Source of the DNA: FEB-10 sp963710645
Lineage (GTDB): Bacteria > Acidobacteriota > Thermoanaerobaculia > Thermoanaerobaculales > Sulfomarinibacteraceae
Assembly (NCBI GenBank): GCA_963710645.1
Contig: CAVQBD010000006.1
Coordinates: 124,001 to 188,000, forward strand
Direction of reading: 5' to 3'
Length of the DNA stretch: 64,000 nt
The stretch's first letter is position 1. Every line of letters starts with the position of its first letter. This document shows positions 52,207 to 60,404 of the stretch, piece after piece. The notes under the pieces are model-generated. The model worked only from the letters and a program-made list of their open reading frames with translations. It had not been told where the DNA came from and ran no database searches. The position numbers and the translations under genes were made by a program.

Positions 52207-53145
52207 ATGAAGCTTGTGTTCTTCGGTACTCCCGAATTTGCCGTGCCTTCCATTGAGAGATTGGTGGCCAGCTCTCACGACGTTGTGGAGATTGTGACCA
52301 AACCGGATCGACCCGTTGGCCGCCACCAGGTCATGACGTCGCCGCCCATCGCGGAATTTGCCGCAGACCATGGAATCGAACTTTGGCAGCCGAAGGGACT
52401 GAAGGGGGACGCGGCCGTGGAACGGCTTGCGGAGATCGGTGCCGACGTGGCCGTCGTGGTTGCCTACGGCAAGCTGATCCCGGCTGGACTGCTGCAGGTG
52501 CCGACGCACGGCTTCGTCAATCTCCATCCCAGCCTGCTGCCCCGCCACCGAGGGGCCTCCCCGATCCAGTGGTCGTTGGTTTGTGGCGACCGAAGCACCG
52601 GGGTGACCACGATGCTGTTGGACGAGGGCATGGATACGGGCCCCATCTTGCTCCAGCGGAGGGTGGAGATCGACCCTCGTGAGACGGCTGAACAACTCGC
52701 CCCTCGGTTAGCCACGACGGGTGCCGATCTGGTGGTCGAGACCCTGGATCGCCTCGAAGCGGGCACGGTGACACCGAAGCCGCAGCCGGAGGACGGCGCC
52801 AACACGACCCCCATGCTACGGCGGAGTTTCGCAAAGGTGAATTGGACGATGCCGGCCCGCCAGCTGGTGAACCGCCTCCGGGGATTCACACCGTGGCCCG
52901 GCCTCTACACCAAGTTCAGGGGAGGGCGTCTCAAGATCTTCGGGCTCGAAGAGGTGGTGCCCGCCCCTCCGGGAGATGAGGCGCCGGGAGTCACCATCAC
53001 CGCCGACCCATCGGGGATCATCGTGCGATGCGGACGGGGTTCGGCGGCACGGATGACCGAGATGCAGCGGGAAGGGCGCCGGCGAATGCCCGCCGACGCC
53101 TTCCTCATTGGAGAGCGGGTCACCCGGGGTGAGCAGTTCGGCTGA
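52207..53145 (+). CDS. fmt: Methionyl-tRNA formyltransferase
   Basis: A 312-aa enzyme that formylates initiator Met-tRNA. MKLVFFGTPEFAVPSIERL starts the formyltransferase domain, HPSLLPRHRGASPIQW carries the catalytic SLLP region, and TTMLLDEGMDTGP follows. The C-terminal OB-like domain has FAKVNWTMPARQLVNRLRGFTPWPG. Start chosen at 52207 by homology. It overlaps rsmB by about 17 bp. A def gene is not present here. Confidence 0.95.
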   Translation: MKLVFFGTPEFAVPSIERLVASSHDVVEIVTKPDRPVGRHQVMTSPPIAEFAADHGIELWQPKGLKGDAAVERLAEIGADVAVVVAYGKLIPAGLLQVPTHGFVNLHPSLLPRHRGASPIQWSLVCGDRSTGVTTMLLDEGMDTGPILLQRRVEIDPRETAEQLAPRLATTGADLVVETLDRLEAGTVTPKPQPEDGANTTPMLRRSFAKVNWTMPARQLVNRLRGFTPWPGLYTKFRGGRLKIFGLEEVVPAPPGDEAPGVTITADPSGIIVRCGRGSAARMTEMQREGRRRMPADAFLIGERVTRGEQFG

Positions 53146-54385
53146 CCGGCAGCTGGCGGCGAGGTGGTTGGTCCGCGTCGCGGACGGCGCATACTCATCT
53201 CGGCTGTTGGGCGGCACCTCGTCTGCCGCCGTTCGAACCCGGGTTCTTGGGGTGCTGCGCTGGCAGCGGTCCATCGACGCCGTCCTCGGCCCGCACCTGC
53301 GTCGTCCAATGGAGAAGCTCGACCCGGAAGTGCGGGCGGTGCTGCGCCTGGGTGTCTTCGAGGCGGTGGTGCTCGGGATTCCTGTGGCTGTGGCCACCGA
53401 TGCTGCGGTCCACCTCGTGCGGCGTCTCGGATTCGGATCGGCATCGGGGTTTGTCAACGCGGTGTTGCGCCGAGCTGCTCCCACCTGGGACCGCGTCACG
53501 CTGGAAAGTCCGGTTGATATTCGGCTGTCGCATCCCGGGTGGCTCTACGACCGGTGGTCCGCCAACTTCGGCGCCGAAGAGGCCGAGCACGCCATGGCCG
53601 CCGGCCAGGAACCCGCCGGAGTCTGGGCATGGGGTCACGAGGGTGTCAGCGGAGAATCCGCGAGCACATCATCGGATGTGGTACGGCATGACTGGTGCCC
53701 AGGTGCCTGGTCGGTGCCGACGGATGCGGGCCGTGTAATCGCGGCTGCTCAATCCGGCAGCGCCTACATTCAGGATCCGAGCTCGCAGCTGGTTGTTCAT
53801 GTGGCCCTCAGGCTGTGGGGAGGGGGCGCCGCGGTGGACCTCTGTGCTGCGCCGGGTGGCAAGACCGCGCTGTGGAGCCGTCTCACCGATGGCGCTCCCA
53901 TCGCCGCTTTCGATCGGCGGCTTTCGAGGGTCGTGCTCATGGGGCCACGGTTGGCCCGGCAGGGGACAACATGGACCGCTGTAGCGGACGGTGCCCAGCC
54001 TCCGTTGCGGCCCGCAGAGTGGGATCTCGTGCTCGTGGACGCGCCCTGCTCGGGCACCGGAACCCTGCGCCGACACCCCGAAATCAAGTGGCGGCTGCGT
54101 CAAGAGGACATCACGAGCCTCGCCCGGGTCCAGTCGCGCATCCTCGCCGGCGCCGTGGATCTTCTGGCCGAAGGTGGGGTTCTCCTTTACAGCACGTGCT
54201 CGGTGGAACCGGAGGAGAACGAGGAACTGTTCGATCCCATGCCCAGGGGTGTGGAGCCGGCGGACCTGGCCGCGGTCATACCGGAAGGCGTGCCGTGGAT
54301 CCCGACCTCGGCCGGGGGAGCTCGGATTCTGCCCAACCCCCTCGGCGACGGATTCACCCTCCACGCTCTCCGAAGCTCCCGTTGA
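53129..54385 (+). CDS. rsmB: 16S rRNA m5C967 methyltransferase (RsmB family)
   Basis: A protein of about 418 aa. The N-terminal NusB-like RNA-binding domain (LAARWLVRVADGAYSSRLL to FVNAVLRRA) precedes a SAM-dependent RNA m5C methyltransferase with DLCAAPGGKT, LVDAPCSGTGTLRRHPEIKW and the second Cys in LYSTCSVEPEENE. All catalytic residues are kept. GTG at 53129 is preferred; TTG at 53108 is open but deeper inside fmt. The fmt-rsmB pair is a common operon. Confidence 0.9.
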   Translation: MSSSADRQLAARWLVRVADGAYSSRLLGGTSSAAVRTRVLGVLRWQRSIDAVLGPHLRRPMEKLDPEVRAVLRLGVFEAVVLGIPVAVATDAAVHLVRRLGFGSASGFVNAVLRRAAPTWDRVTLESPVDIRLSHPGWLYDRWSANFGAEEAEHAMAAGQEPAGVWAWGHEGVSGESASTSSDVVRHDWCPGAWSVPTDAGRVIAAAQSGSAYIQDPSSQLVVHVALRLWGGGAAVDLCAAPGGKTALWSRLTDGAPIAAFDRRLSRVVLMGPRLARQGTTWTAVADGAQPPLRPAEWDLVLVDAPCSGTGTLRRHPEIKWRLRQEDITSLARVQSRILAGAVDLLAEGGVLLYSTCSVEPEENEELFDPMPRGVEPADLAAVIPEGVPWIPTSAGGARILPNPLGDGFTLHALRSSR

Positions 54386-54408
54386 CCGATCCAGCACCGA
54401 CGCTCGCG

Positions 54409-54570
54409 CGAATTTTCAATTTTCAATTCTCCATTTTGAATGATTTAGCACCAATCACTGCGAATTTCGTCGCGAGGACTGCGAGGGGGGCAAGATATCG
54501 ACGGGTCTGTGGGCGTGACGAGACCGGGCGGGCGGAACTCAAAATTCAAAATTAAGAATTGAGAATTCAA
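54409..54570. repeat. Inverted AATTTTC/CAAAATT heptamer pair
   Basis: Left array 54409-54442 is AATTTTC; right array 54538-54570 is its complement CAAAATT/AATTGAG. They flank about 95 bp of GC-rich DNA between the convergent rsmB and ABC-F genes. The last unit contains the TGA stop of the ABC-F gene. Confidence 0.78.
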
Positions 54571-56495
54571 TCTTCGGTCATGGTTTCCTCGAGCTCCGAT
54601 TCGATCCGCTCCCACTCTGCCATCAGTTGTTCCACCTCCGTTCGGAGGGCCTTCTGCTCGCTCTGGAGGGACTGCACCACATCCTCTGTGGTCGTGTCGA
54701 AAAAGCCGGTCTGGCAGAACTGCGCGTCGATCTGGCTGATTCGGTTCTCGGCCTGTTCGATGCCCGCGGTGATAACGTCTCGCCGCAGGGCCAGATCACG
54801 GCGCGATCTTTCGGCGGCTTTCGAATCAGAGTCGACGCTCGACGGTTTGCGTGAGCTTCCCTTTCGCTCTCGCCGCTTGCGCAGAACCACCTGATCGGCA
54901 TCGAGGTGGTCGTCGCCGCAGGACGCCAGATATTCATCGTAGGTGCCGCTGTAATCGTTGATGCCGCTGTTTGTGATCTCGATGATGCGGGTGGCCAGCT
55001 GGGACACGAACCAGCGGTCGTGCGAGACGAAGATCAGCGTGCCGTCGTAGCGCTTCAGAGCGGCCACCAGGGCTTCGATGGCCTCGAGGTCGAGGTGGTT
55101 TGTGGGCTCGTCGAGCACCAAAACGTTGGGGTGTTCGACGCTCAGGCGGGCGAAGACCAGCCGCGCCGCCTCGCCTCCCGAAATGTTGGCCACCTTCTTT
55201 TCAGCTTCGTCACCGGAAAACAGAACCTTCCCCAGTTCCCCCCGCACGAACCCTGTGGTCTGGCCGATGCAGACGTCGCCCAGCCACGACTCCACCGTGG
55301 CGTCGGTGCCCTCCAACTGATCTCGGTGGTCCTGCGCGAAATAGCCGACCTGGGCCTCGTGGCCCCAGGTCAACTCTCCGCCGTCGGCGGCGAGCTCTCC
55401 GGTGGAGATCTTGAGCAGCGTCGATTTGCCGATGCCGTTGGGCCCGATAATCGCCAGACGATCGCCGCGGCGCACATTCAAAGAGACGTCCCGCAGAACC
55501 TGGTTGTCGCCAAAGGCCTTCGAGATCGACTCCAACTCCAGCACCTGTTTGCCGCTGGGCCTCCGCTGGGAAAACCTGAAGACCGGATACCGCCGGGAGG
55601 ATGGCGGGAGCGGTTGAATGACCAATCGCTCCATCTGTTTGATTTTGCTCTGGGCCTGGCGAGCCTTTGTGTTTTTGGCTCGAAACCGGTCCACAAACGC
55701 CTGATGCTGGTCGATCTGTTTCTCGCGACGGGCAATTTCGGTCTCGCGACGCTCCCGTTCCGTCCGCTTGGCCTTTGCGAAGGCGGTGTAGTTCCCCGTA
55801 TAGAGGGTGGCGGTCTGGTAGTCGATGTCGAGAATATGGGTCGTCACGTTGTCCAAGAAACGATGGTCGTGTGAAATGACCACCGCCGTGCCTTGATAGC
55901 TGTTGAGGAATTTCTCCAGCCACCTGATGGACAGGATATCGAGGTGGTTTGTGGGCTCGTCCAGCAGGAGACATTGGGGGTCTGCAGCGAGCACTTGAGC
56001 CAGCAGAACCCTCAGCTTGAAGCCGCCGGACAGCGTGGACAGCGGCTGATCGTGGATGTCAGTGGGGATGCCCAGGCCCTCCAGGATTTCGCCGCACCGT
56101 GCTTCGAATGAGTAGCCGTCGTGGCTGGTGATGATGTCCTCGAGCTCGGAGTAGCGGTCGCCGTCGAAGGTCTCGTCGGCCTGGGCAAGCAGTTCTTCCT
56201 TGGCGTGGATGGCACTCCAAAGCTCGCCGTGTCCCATCATCGTCACCTGAAGAATTGAAACTTCCTCAAATCGAAAGTGATCCTGCTCCAGGGTGCCGAG
56301 GCGCAACCTCTTGGGTCGAGAAACCGCGCCCGTGGTTGGCTCTTCCTCTCCGGCCAGGATTCGGAGGAGGGTGGTTTTCCCCGACCCGTTGGCGCCAACG
56401 AGGCCGTATCGGCAGCCTGGATTCAGCTGAAATCCGGCGTCCTCGAAGAGGACCTGGGCCCCGAAGCCCTTGCTGAGGTTCGACGCAGCGATCAT
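54567..56495 (-). CDS. ABC-F family ATPase
   Basis: A 642-aa soluble protein with two ATP-binding cassettes. NBD1 has GANGSGKTTLL, LSGGFKLRVLLAQ and LLLDEPTNHLD; NBD2 has GPNGIGKSTLL, ISGGEAARLVFARL and LVLDEPTNHLD. A charged linker of about 70 residues joins them, and a C-terminal coiled coil ends the protein. This is the ABC-F plan (Uup/YheS/YbiT-like) of translation factors that act at the ribosomal E site, not a transporter. Start at 56495; a much longer frame runs into the next gene and is rejected. No sign of antibiotic-resistance type can be read from sequence alone. Confidence 0.92.
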   Translation of the reverse strand: MIAASNLSKGFGAQVLFEDAGFQLNPGCRYGLVGANGSGKTTLLRILAGEEEPTTGAVSRPKRLRLGTLEQDHFRFEEVSILQVTMMGHGELWSAIHAKEELLAQADETFDGDRYSELEDIITSHDGYSFEARCGEILEGLGIPTDIHDQPLSTLSGGFKLRVLLAQVLAADPQCLLLDEPTNHLDILSIRWLEKFLNSYQGTAVVISHDHRFLDNVTTHILDIDYQTATLYTGNYTAFAKAKRTERERRETEIARREKQIDQHQAFVDRFRAKNTKARQAQSKIKQMERLVIQPLPPSSRRYPVFRFSQRRPSGKQVLELESISKAFGDNQVLRDVSLNVRRGDRLAIIGPNGIGKSTLLKISTGELAADGGELTWGHEAQVGYFAQDHRDQLEGTDATVESWLGDVCIGQTTGFVRGELGKVLFSGDEAEKKVANISGGEAARLVFARLSVEHPNVLVLDEPTNHLDLEAIEALVAALKRYDGTLIFVSHDRWFVSQLATRIIEITNSGINDYSGTYDEYLASCGDDHLDADQVVLRKRRERKGSSRKPSSVDSDSKAAERSRRDLALRRDVITAGIEQAENRISQIDAQFCQTGFFDTTTEDVVQSLQSEQKALRTEVEQLMAEWERIESELEETMTED

Positions 56496-56544
56496 GGCGG
56501 CAGAGCTTAGCGGTTGTGGGCGCGGTTGTGAAGGGTGGGTGTGG

Positions 56545-57072
56545 TCATGGCTCGTGCGTGTCCCGTTGGAGCCACCGGCCGCTGCCGGTCCGGGTCTCGA
56601 TGTCAGGCAGCGTGGCGAATGCTCTGGAGAAGATCGCGAGGCCGGTGTCTTGTTCCGGCCAGTAGATCCAACCAGATTCCTGCGATCCACGTGACCAGAC
56701 CAGCGTCGGAAACCCCGGAATGGCGATCCGGCCGGTGTGGGGCCGTTCAACCGCCTCTGCCTCTCCCATTTCCAGGCTGGCCTCGGGGGCGAACCATCCG
56801 TCTGCATTTGCTCTGTACCATTGGTAGAGCACCCTGTCGCCCAGCTGGGAGGTTGCGTGGAGGTTGACGGCAACGAGGCCTTCGTCGTGCCGGATAACGA
56901 CGAATCGGTCATAGGGTACGCCGACGGCACTGGGTTTGACGGCGAGGCGGTCGGCCGTGGGGAAGTCGAGCCGCTCTTCCGGTGATTTCCTGGAGCACGA
57001 GGAGGATCCGACCGCCAGTCCAACCAGCAGCCCGATTCCCACTCGAAACAGCCAGTCGGCTCGTCGAACCAT
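56545..57072 (-). CDS. Small lipoprotein of unknown function
   Basis: A 175-aa exported protein with signal segment LFRVGIGLLVGLAVGSSSC; the lipobox is imperfect but Cys26 is well placed. The mature part has RFVVIRHDEGLVAVNLHATS and a C-terminal run IAIPGFPTLVWSRGSQESGWIYW rich in beta-branched and aromatic residues. I do not recognise the family. It is separated by 49 bp from the ABC-F gene on the same strand and diverges from the DUF2147 gene. Confidence 0.65.
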   Translation of the reverse strand: MVRRADWLFRVGIGLLVGLAVGSSSCSRKSPEERLDFPTADRLAVKPSAVGVPYDRFVVIRHDEGLVAVNLHATSQLGDRVLYQWYRANADGWFAPEASLEMGEAEAVERPHTGRIAIPGFPTLVWSRGSQESGWIYWPEQDTGLAIFSRAFATLPDIETRTGSGRWLQRDTHEP

Positions 57073-57162
57073 GGCCAGACTGTACCAAGAATCAGCTCCG
57101 GAGGCGACGGCGTCCGTGGCTCGGGGTAAGATGTTCTCGATCGATCCGTTGAGGAGGCACCC

Positions 57163-57636
57163 ATGCGAGGAATGTTTGTCATTGCGATGATCATGGCGAT
57201 TTTGGCGGCTGTGCCTTTGGCAGCCGGTGAAGGCGACGCGTTGGTTGGTCTTTGGGCCACCGACCCGGACAGCGAGGATGGACAGGCGCACGTGGAAATC
57301 TTCGAGAAGAACGGCAAGTACTACGGCAAGCTGGTGTGGCTCGAGGAGCCCGTATACCCCGCGGACGACGAACAGGGGATGGCCGGCAAGACAAAGATCG
57401 ACCGGGAGAATCCCGATGAGAGCCTTCGGAGTCGGCCGATCCAGGACCTGGAGATCATGTCCGGATTCGAGTACGACGGCGACAACAAATACAAGAAAGG
57501 CAAGATTTACGCGCCGGACGAGGGCAAGACCTACAAGTGCAAGCTGACCATCGACGAGGACGGCAACTTGAAGGTGCGCGGATATATCGGTATGGCGATG
57601 ATCGGTCGCACCGAGATCTGGACGCCGGTCAAATAG
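57163..57636 (+). CDS. Secreted DUF2147 protein
   Basis: A 157-aa exported protein: GAGGAGG before ATG, signal peptide ending PLAAG-EG. The mature sequence DALVGLWATDPDSEDGQAHVEIFEKNGKYYGKLVWLEEP, with a final KVRGYIGMAMIGRTEIWTPVK, is the DUF2147 lipocalin-like pattern. Members are periplasmic small-molecule-binding candidates without a known ligand. It is followed by a GC hairpin with a short T run. Confidence 0.88.
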   Translation: MRGMFVIAMIMAILAAVPLAAGEGDALVGLWATDPDSEDGQAHVEIFEKNGKYYGKLVWLEEPVYPADDEQGMAGKTKIDRENPDESLRSRPIQDLEIMSGFEYDGDNKYKKGKIYAPDEGKTYKCKLTIDEDGNLKVRGYIGMAMIGRTEIWTPVK

Positions 57637-57678
57637 ACGCCTGAAGAAACCGCGACCAGGCGTGGGCGGATTGCCGGT

Positions 57679-57716
57679 CGGGGACAGCGGCAACCCGGGG
57701 TCATTGTCCCCGTTTT
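57679..57716 (+). terminator. Hairpin terminator after DUF2147 gene
   Basis: An 8-bp stem CGGGGACA/TGTCCCCG with an 18-base loop, followed by TTTT, 42 bases after the stop. It has the look of a rho-independent terminator, though the T run is short. Confidence 0.6.
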
Positions 57717-57752
57717 GCAGCAACCGGAGACTGGGAGGAAGAAGACGGCACC

Positions 57753-58874
57753 ATGGGCATCGAAGGCAACCTCCAGACGATGGCCCTGCCCGATATCTTT
57801 CAGTGGCTGGCCAACGGCCGCTACACGGGCACCTTGTTGGTATCCAACGGTGGGGTGGTGAAGTCGATCTTTTTTCGTGGCGGCGAGATCGTCTCGTGCA
57901 ACTCCACCAATCCCAAGGAGTTCCTCGGTCATTTTCTGGTCAGCCACGGCATGATCGGAGAGGATGGTCTGGCCGCGGCGATCGGTGAGCAGGAACGCAG
58001 CGGCGATCTCCTCGGTAACGTCCTGGTGGAACAGGGAGCGATTTCCACAGGGCAACTCGAGAAGATGTTGGCGCTCAAGGCCGAAGAGTCCATCTTCGAG
58101 CTGTTCCAGTGGGAAGAGGGCCAATTCCGATTCGTGGCCGACGAGCTCCCTGCCTACGAAATGGTCCCGATCTCGCTCAACGTGACGTCACTCACCCTCG
58201 AGGGCATCCGGCGCCTCGATGAATGGAAGAGGATCCGCGAGGTGATCTCTTCGGCTCAGAGTGTTCCGGTTGCGGTGGGCAATCTTCTCGAGGGCGAGGA
58301 GAACGAGGCCAGGCGGACCGTTCTGCAAATGGTGGACGACGATCGCACGGTGGAGGAGATCGGTCTCCAGACCCACTCCAGCGAGTACTTCGTGTGCGAG
58401 ATTCTCTTCCAGAAAGCCCGACAGGGCCTGCTGAAGGTTGTCCGACCGAGAATGGCGACTTCCGAGGTCGGAGCGGGGGCACCGTCCACTAGCGCCGACG
58501 GCCTGGTGGCCGAGGCCCGCGCCCAGATCTCCAGCAGGGAGTTCGAGCAGGCGGTGCGGCGGATGAGAGCCGCCACCAGCCTGGAGCCGAACAACGACAC
58601 GGTGGTCCGCGAAGTTCGGTCAATGGAATCGGAAATCCGAGCTGATATCGAAGGCCGCGGGGTGGAACCGGCCGGCATTCCGGCCCTCAAGGTCTCGCTG
58701 CAAAGCATGCAATCAATGGACTTCACTCCCCAGGAGGCGTTTGTCCTTTCCCGGATCACCGGCACATCGGACATTGGATCGATCCTCAAGATCTCACCGC
58801 TGCCCGAACTCGAAGCGCTGGTGGTTTTCTGGAAGCTGCTCGATGCCGACCTGATCGACATCACATTCCGTTAA
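57753..58874 (+). CDS. DUF4388 (PATAN-like) regulatory protein
   Basis: A 373-aa cytoplasmic protein. Residues 1-110 match DUF4388: GIEGNLQTMALPDIFQWLANGRYTGTLLV, then GGEIVSCNSTNP. A DUF4388/MglB-like continuation with repeated helical pairs follows, and a TPR-like or helical region from about 240 (VAEARAQISSREFEQAVRRMRAATSLEPNN). Such proteins often work with two-component or polarity systems in Deltaproteobacteria-like lineages. No partner gene is adjacent. Function remains open. Confidence 0.78.
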   Translation: MGIEGNLQTMALPDIFQWLANGRYTGTLLVSNGGVVKSIFFRGGEIVSCNSTNPKEFLGHFLVSHGMIGEDGLAAAIGEQERSGDLLGNVLVEQGAISTGQLEKMLALKAEESIFELFQWEEGQFRFVADELPAYEMVPISLNVTSLTLEGIRRLDEWKRIREVISSAQSVPVAVGNLLEGEENEARRTVLQMVDDDRTVEEIGLQTHSSEYFVCEILFQKARQGLLKVVRPRMATSEVGAGAPSTSADGLVAEARAQISSREFEQAVRRMRAATSLEPNNDTVVREVRSMESEIRADIEGRGVEPAGIPALKVSLQSMQSMDFTPQEAFVLSRITGTSDIGSILKISPLPELEALVVFWKLLDADLIDITFR

Positions 58875-58897
58875 GGTCCGCCACCGCGACCCACAAT

Positions 58898-58936
58898 GAG
58901 AATTCGAAATTCGAAAAGCGGATTTCGGAATTCGGG
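58898..58936. repeat. ATTCGAA heptamer run
   Basis: Four to five ATTCGAA/ATTTCGG-type units, followed by a GGGCGCTGGGGGCGGTGGG run, in the gap before the TetR-family gene. It is about 120 bp upstream of that gene's start. Confidence 0.65.
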
Positions 58937-59057
58937 CGCTGGGGGCGGTGGGAGAAATCCTCCACTTTGAACTGCCGGCGTCGGTGCGAGCGAGATGGAA
59001 CACCGTGGTTGCCGGTACCGGTTAGACTGTGAGGCCAGATCGGGAATGGGAGGGTCA

Positions 59058-59720
59058 ATGGGCCGGCTGATCGACCGCGAGCGCCTGGCACGCGCCAAGA
59101 ACGCCAAGAAAAAGAGGATGGTGGACATCCGGGAAGAGGGCCGGAAGTCCTTCCTGAAAATGCCCTACGTGGAGATCACTCTCGACTCAATCGGCCGGAG
59201 GGCCGGTGTCAAGAACGGGATCGCCTCCATGTACTTCCGGAGCAAGGAGGAGCTCTTCCTGGAGCTGCTGCGCGATGAACTGGACAAATGGTACCTCGAG
59301 GTCGAGGGGGGCCTGTCTGCTCAACCGGCGCGGTTGTCCGACCGGAAATTGGCCCGCCTTCTGGCAAAGACCCTGGCGACGAGGACATCGCTCACCCGTT
59401 TTCTGTCATTGGCGCCCGTGGCCCTCGAACAGAACATGGAGATCATGGAGGCCTATCGCTACCATCGATGGCAGCGCGACCGCATGGTGGAGATCGGTGG
59501 CGAACTGGAACGACGGAGCAAGGGGCTGGGACCGGGTGACGGGCTCCGTCTGTTCCACCGGATCCAGCTGGTGGCATCGGCCTTCCATGTCTATTCCGAT
59601 CCGCGGGGCACCCTGGCAGTCAACCTCATCGATCCGGATTTCGAGGACTTGAGGATCGACATGGAGTCCGAGATCGCCCGCGAGGTCGAACAGTTTCTGG
59701 CCGCCGCTGGATCGGACTGA
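59058..59720 (+). CDS. TetR-family transcriptional regulator
   Basis: A 220-aa regulator. ATG at 59058 is set by GGGAGGG three bases upstream. After an unusually basic N-terminal tail (RLARAKNAKKKRMVDIREEG) comes the helix-turn-helix, with VEITLDSIGRRAGVKNGIASMYFRSKEELF at residues 36-65. The C-terminal ligand and dimer domain is all-helical. The ligand is unknown and no transporter or enzyme target is beside it. A REP-like palindrome pair follows the stop. Confidence 0.88.
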   Translation: MGRLIDRERLARAKNAKKKRMVDIREEGRKSFLKMPYVEITLDSIGRRAGVKNGIASMYFRSKEELFLELLRDELDKWYLEVEGGLSAQPARLSDRKLARLLAKTLATRTSLTRFLSLAPVALEQNMEIMEAYRYHRWQRDRMVEIGGELERRSKGLGPGDGLRLFHRIQLVASAFHVYSDPRGTLAVNLIDPDFEDLRIDMESEIAREVEQFLAAAGSD

Positions 59721-59754
59721 CCACCGTCGATCCTTCGGTTTCCGATCTCCATGT

Positions 59755-59824
59755 CGGTGCCAGGCACCGCCGAAGGTGTTTCGATTCCGTGCTCCGATGC
59801 GATTTCGACGGTGCCTGGCACCGG
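59755..59824. repeat. REP-like GGTGCCAGGCACC inverted pair
   Basis: CGGTGCCAGGCACCG at 59755-59769 and its complement at 59808-59822, each itself palindromic, form a stem with a loop of about 35 bases. It sits just after the TetR gene stop and may double as a terminator. The motif resembles REP-type elements, but no RAYT gene is in the window. Confidence 0.6.
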
Positions 59825-59900
59825 GTGAGCGCGTTCGGTACCCGCTCGAGGACGGCACGCCCGATCAAAGCGGCTTCCTCGCCCCGGGAGGGAGGGCGGG

Positions 59901-60049
59901 AACTTTCGACTTTCGACTTTGGACTTTCGACTCTCTTGGACGGCACGCCCGCCCATCGCGCGCTCCTCCCTCCGGGTGGGCGGGGGAATCTGCAATCTGC
60001 AATCTGCAATTCGCAATTCGCAATCTGCAATCTGCAATCTGCAATCCGT
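59901..60049. repeat. TTTCGAC array, GC palindrome and AATCTGC array
   Basis: Left array 59901-59938 is TTTCGAC with about five units. A GC-rich palindrome follows. The right array 59987-60049 has exactly nine units (three AATCTGC, two AATTCGC, three AATCTGC, one AATCCGT). This part of the 684-bp gap between the TetR and protease genes has no gene. Two more TTCAACA-like units lie at 60068-60085. Confidence 0.85.
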
Positions 60050-60186
60050 AGTGGGCGGGTGGCGGACGGTTCAACATTCAACTTCCTCCTTGGCATCCAG
60101 CATCGATTGCCGGTAACGGGTGCGGGCCCGGGGTCGGGCTCGTTATTCACGCGGCAGTGGGACTTCTGAGCCGTCTATCGGCTGGG

Positions 60187-60215
60187 TTGACAAGGGTCTT
60201 CGCAGGACATATGTT
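60187..60215 (+). promoter_or_regulatory. Sigma-70-type promoter of the metalloprotease gene
   Basis: A perfect TTGACA at 60187-60192 is followed after 17 bp by TATGTT at 60210-60215. The surrounding 130 bp are AT-rich compared with the rest of the window. The leader before the ATG at 60405 is about 180 bp and includes a long T run at 60262-60270. Confidence 0.7.
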
Positions 60216-60404
60216 GTTTTTAGTATTCTGAGAATCCGACAAAATTTTGAGAAAGGATACTTTTTTTTTGTCGGTATTTTGAGTTTGAGTATTCAAAACG
60301 GGTCTCACAACGCGTCGCTTCCGGGGAACAGGGACAGCTGAAGACGAGGGGTTCCCCAGCGTTCCCGGCAACGCAGTCGCACGACGGTGCAACGGAGGAA
60401 TCCG

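Noticed and set aside
54567..56495. Antibiotic-resistance ABC-F
   Set aside because: Linker length and motifs fit housekeeping Uup/YheS-like members; no resistance-specific linker can be argued from sequence.
56496..57317. Single very long frame joining the ABC-F gene to upstream sequence
   Set aside because: The added part is out of register with the lipoprotein gene at 56545-57072 and has no family match; the ABC-F domain starts at 56495.
59987..60049. CRISPR-like array
   Set aside because: Repeats are 7 bp with no spacers and no cas genes in the window, so these are simple tandem repeats.
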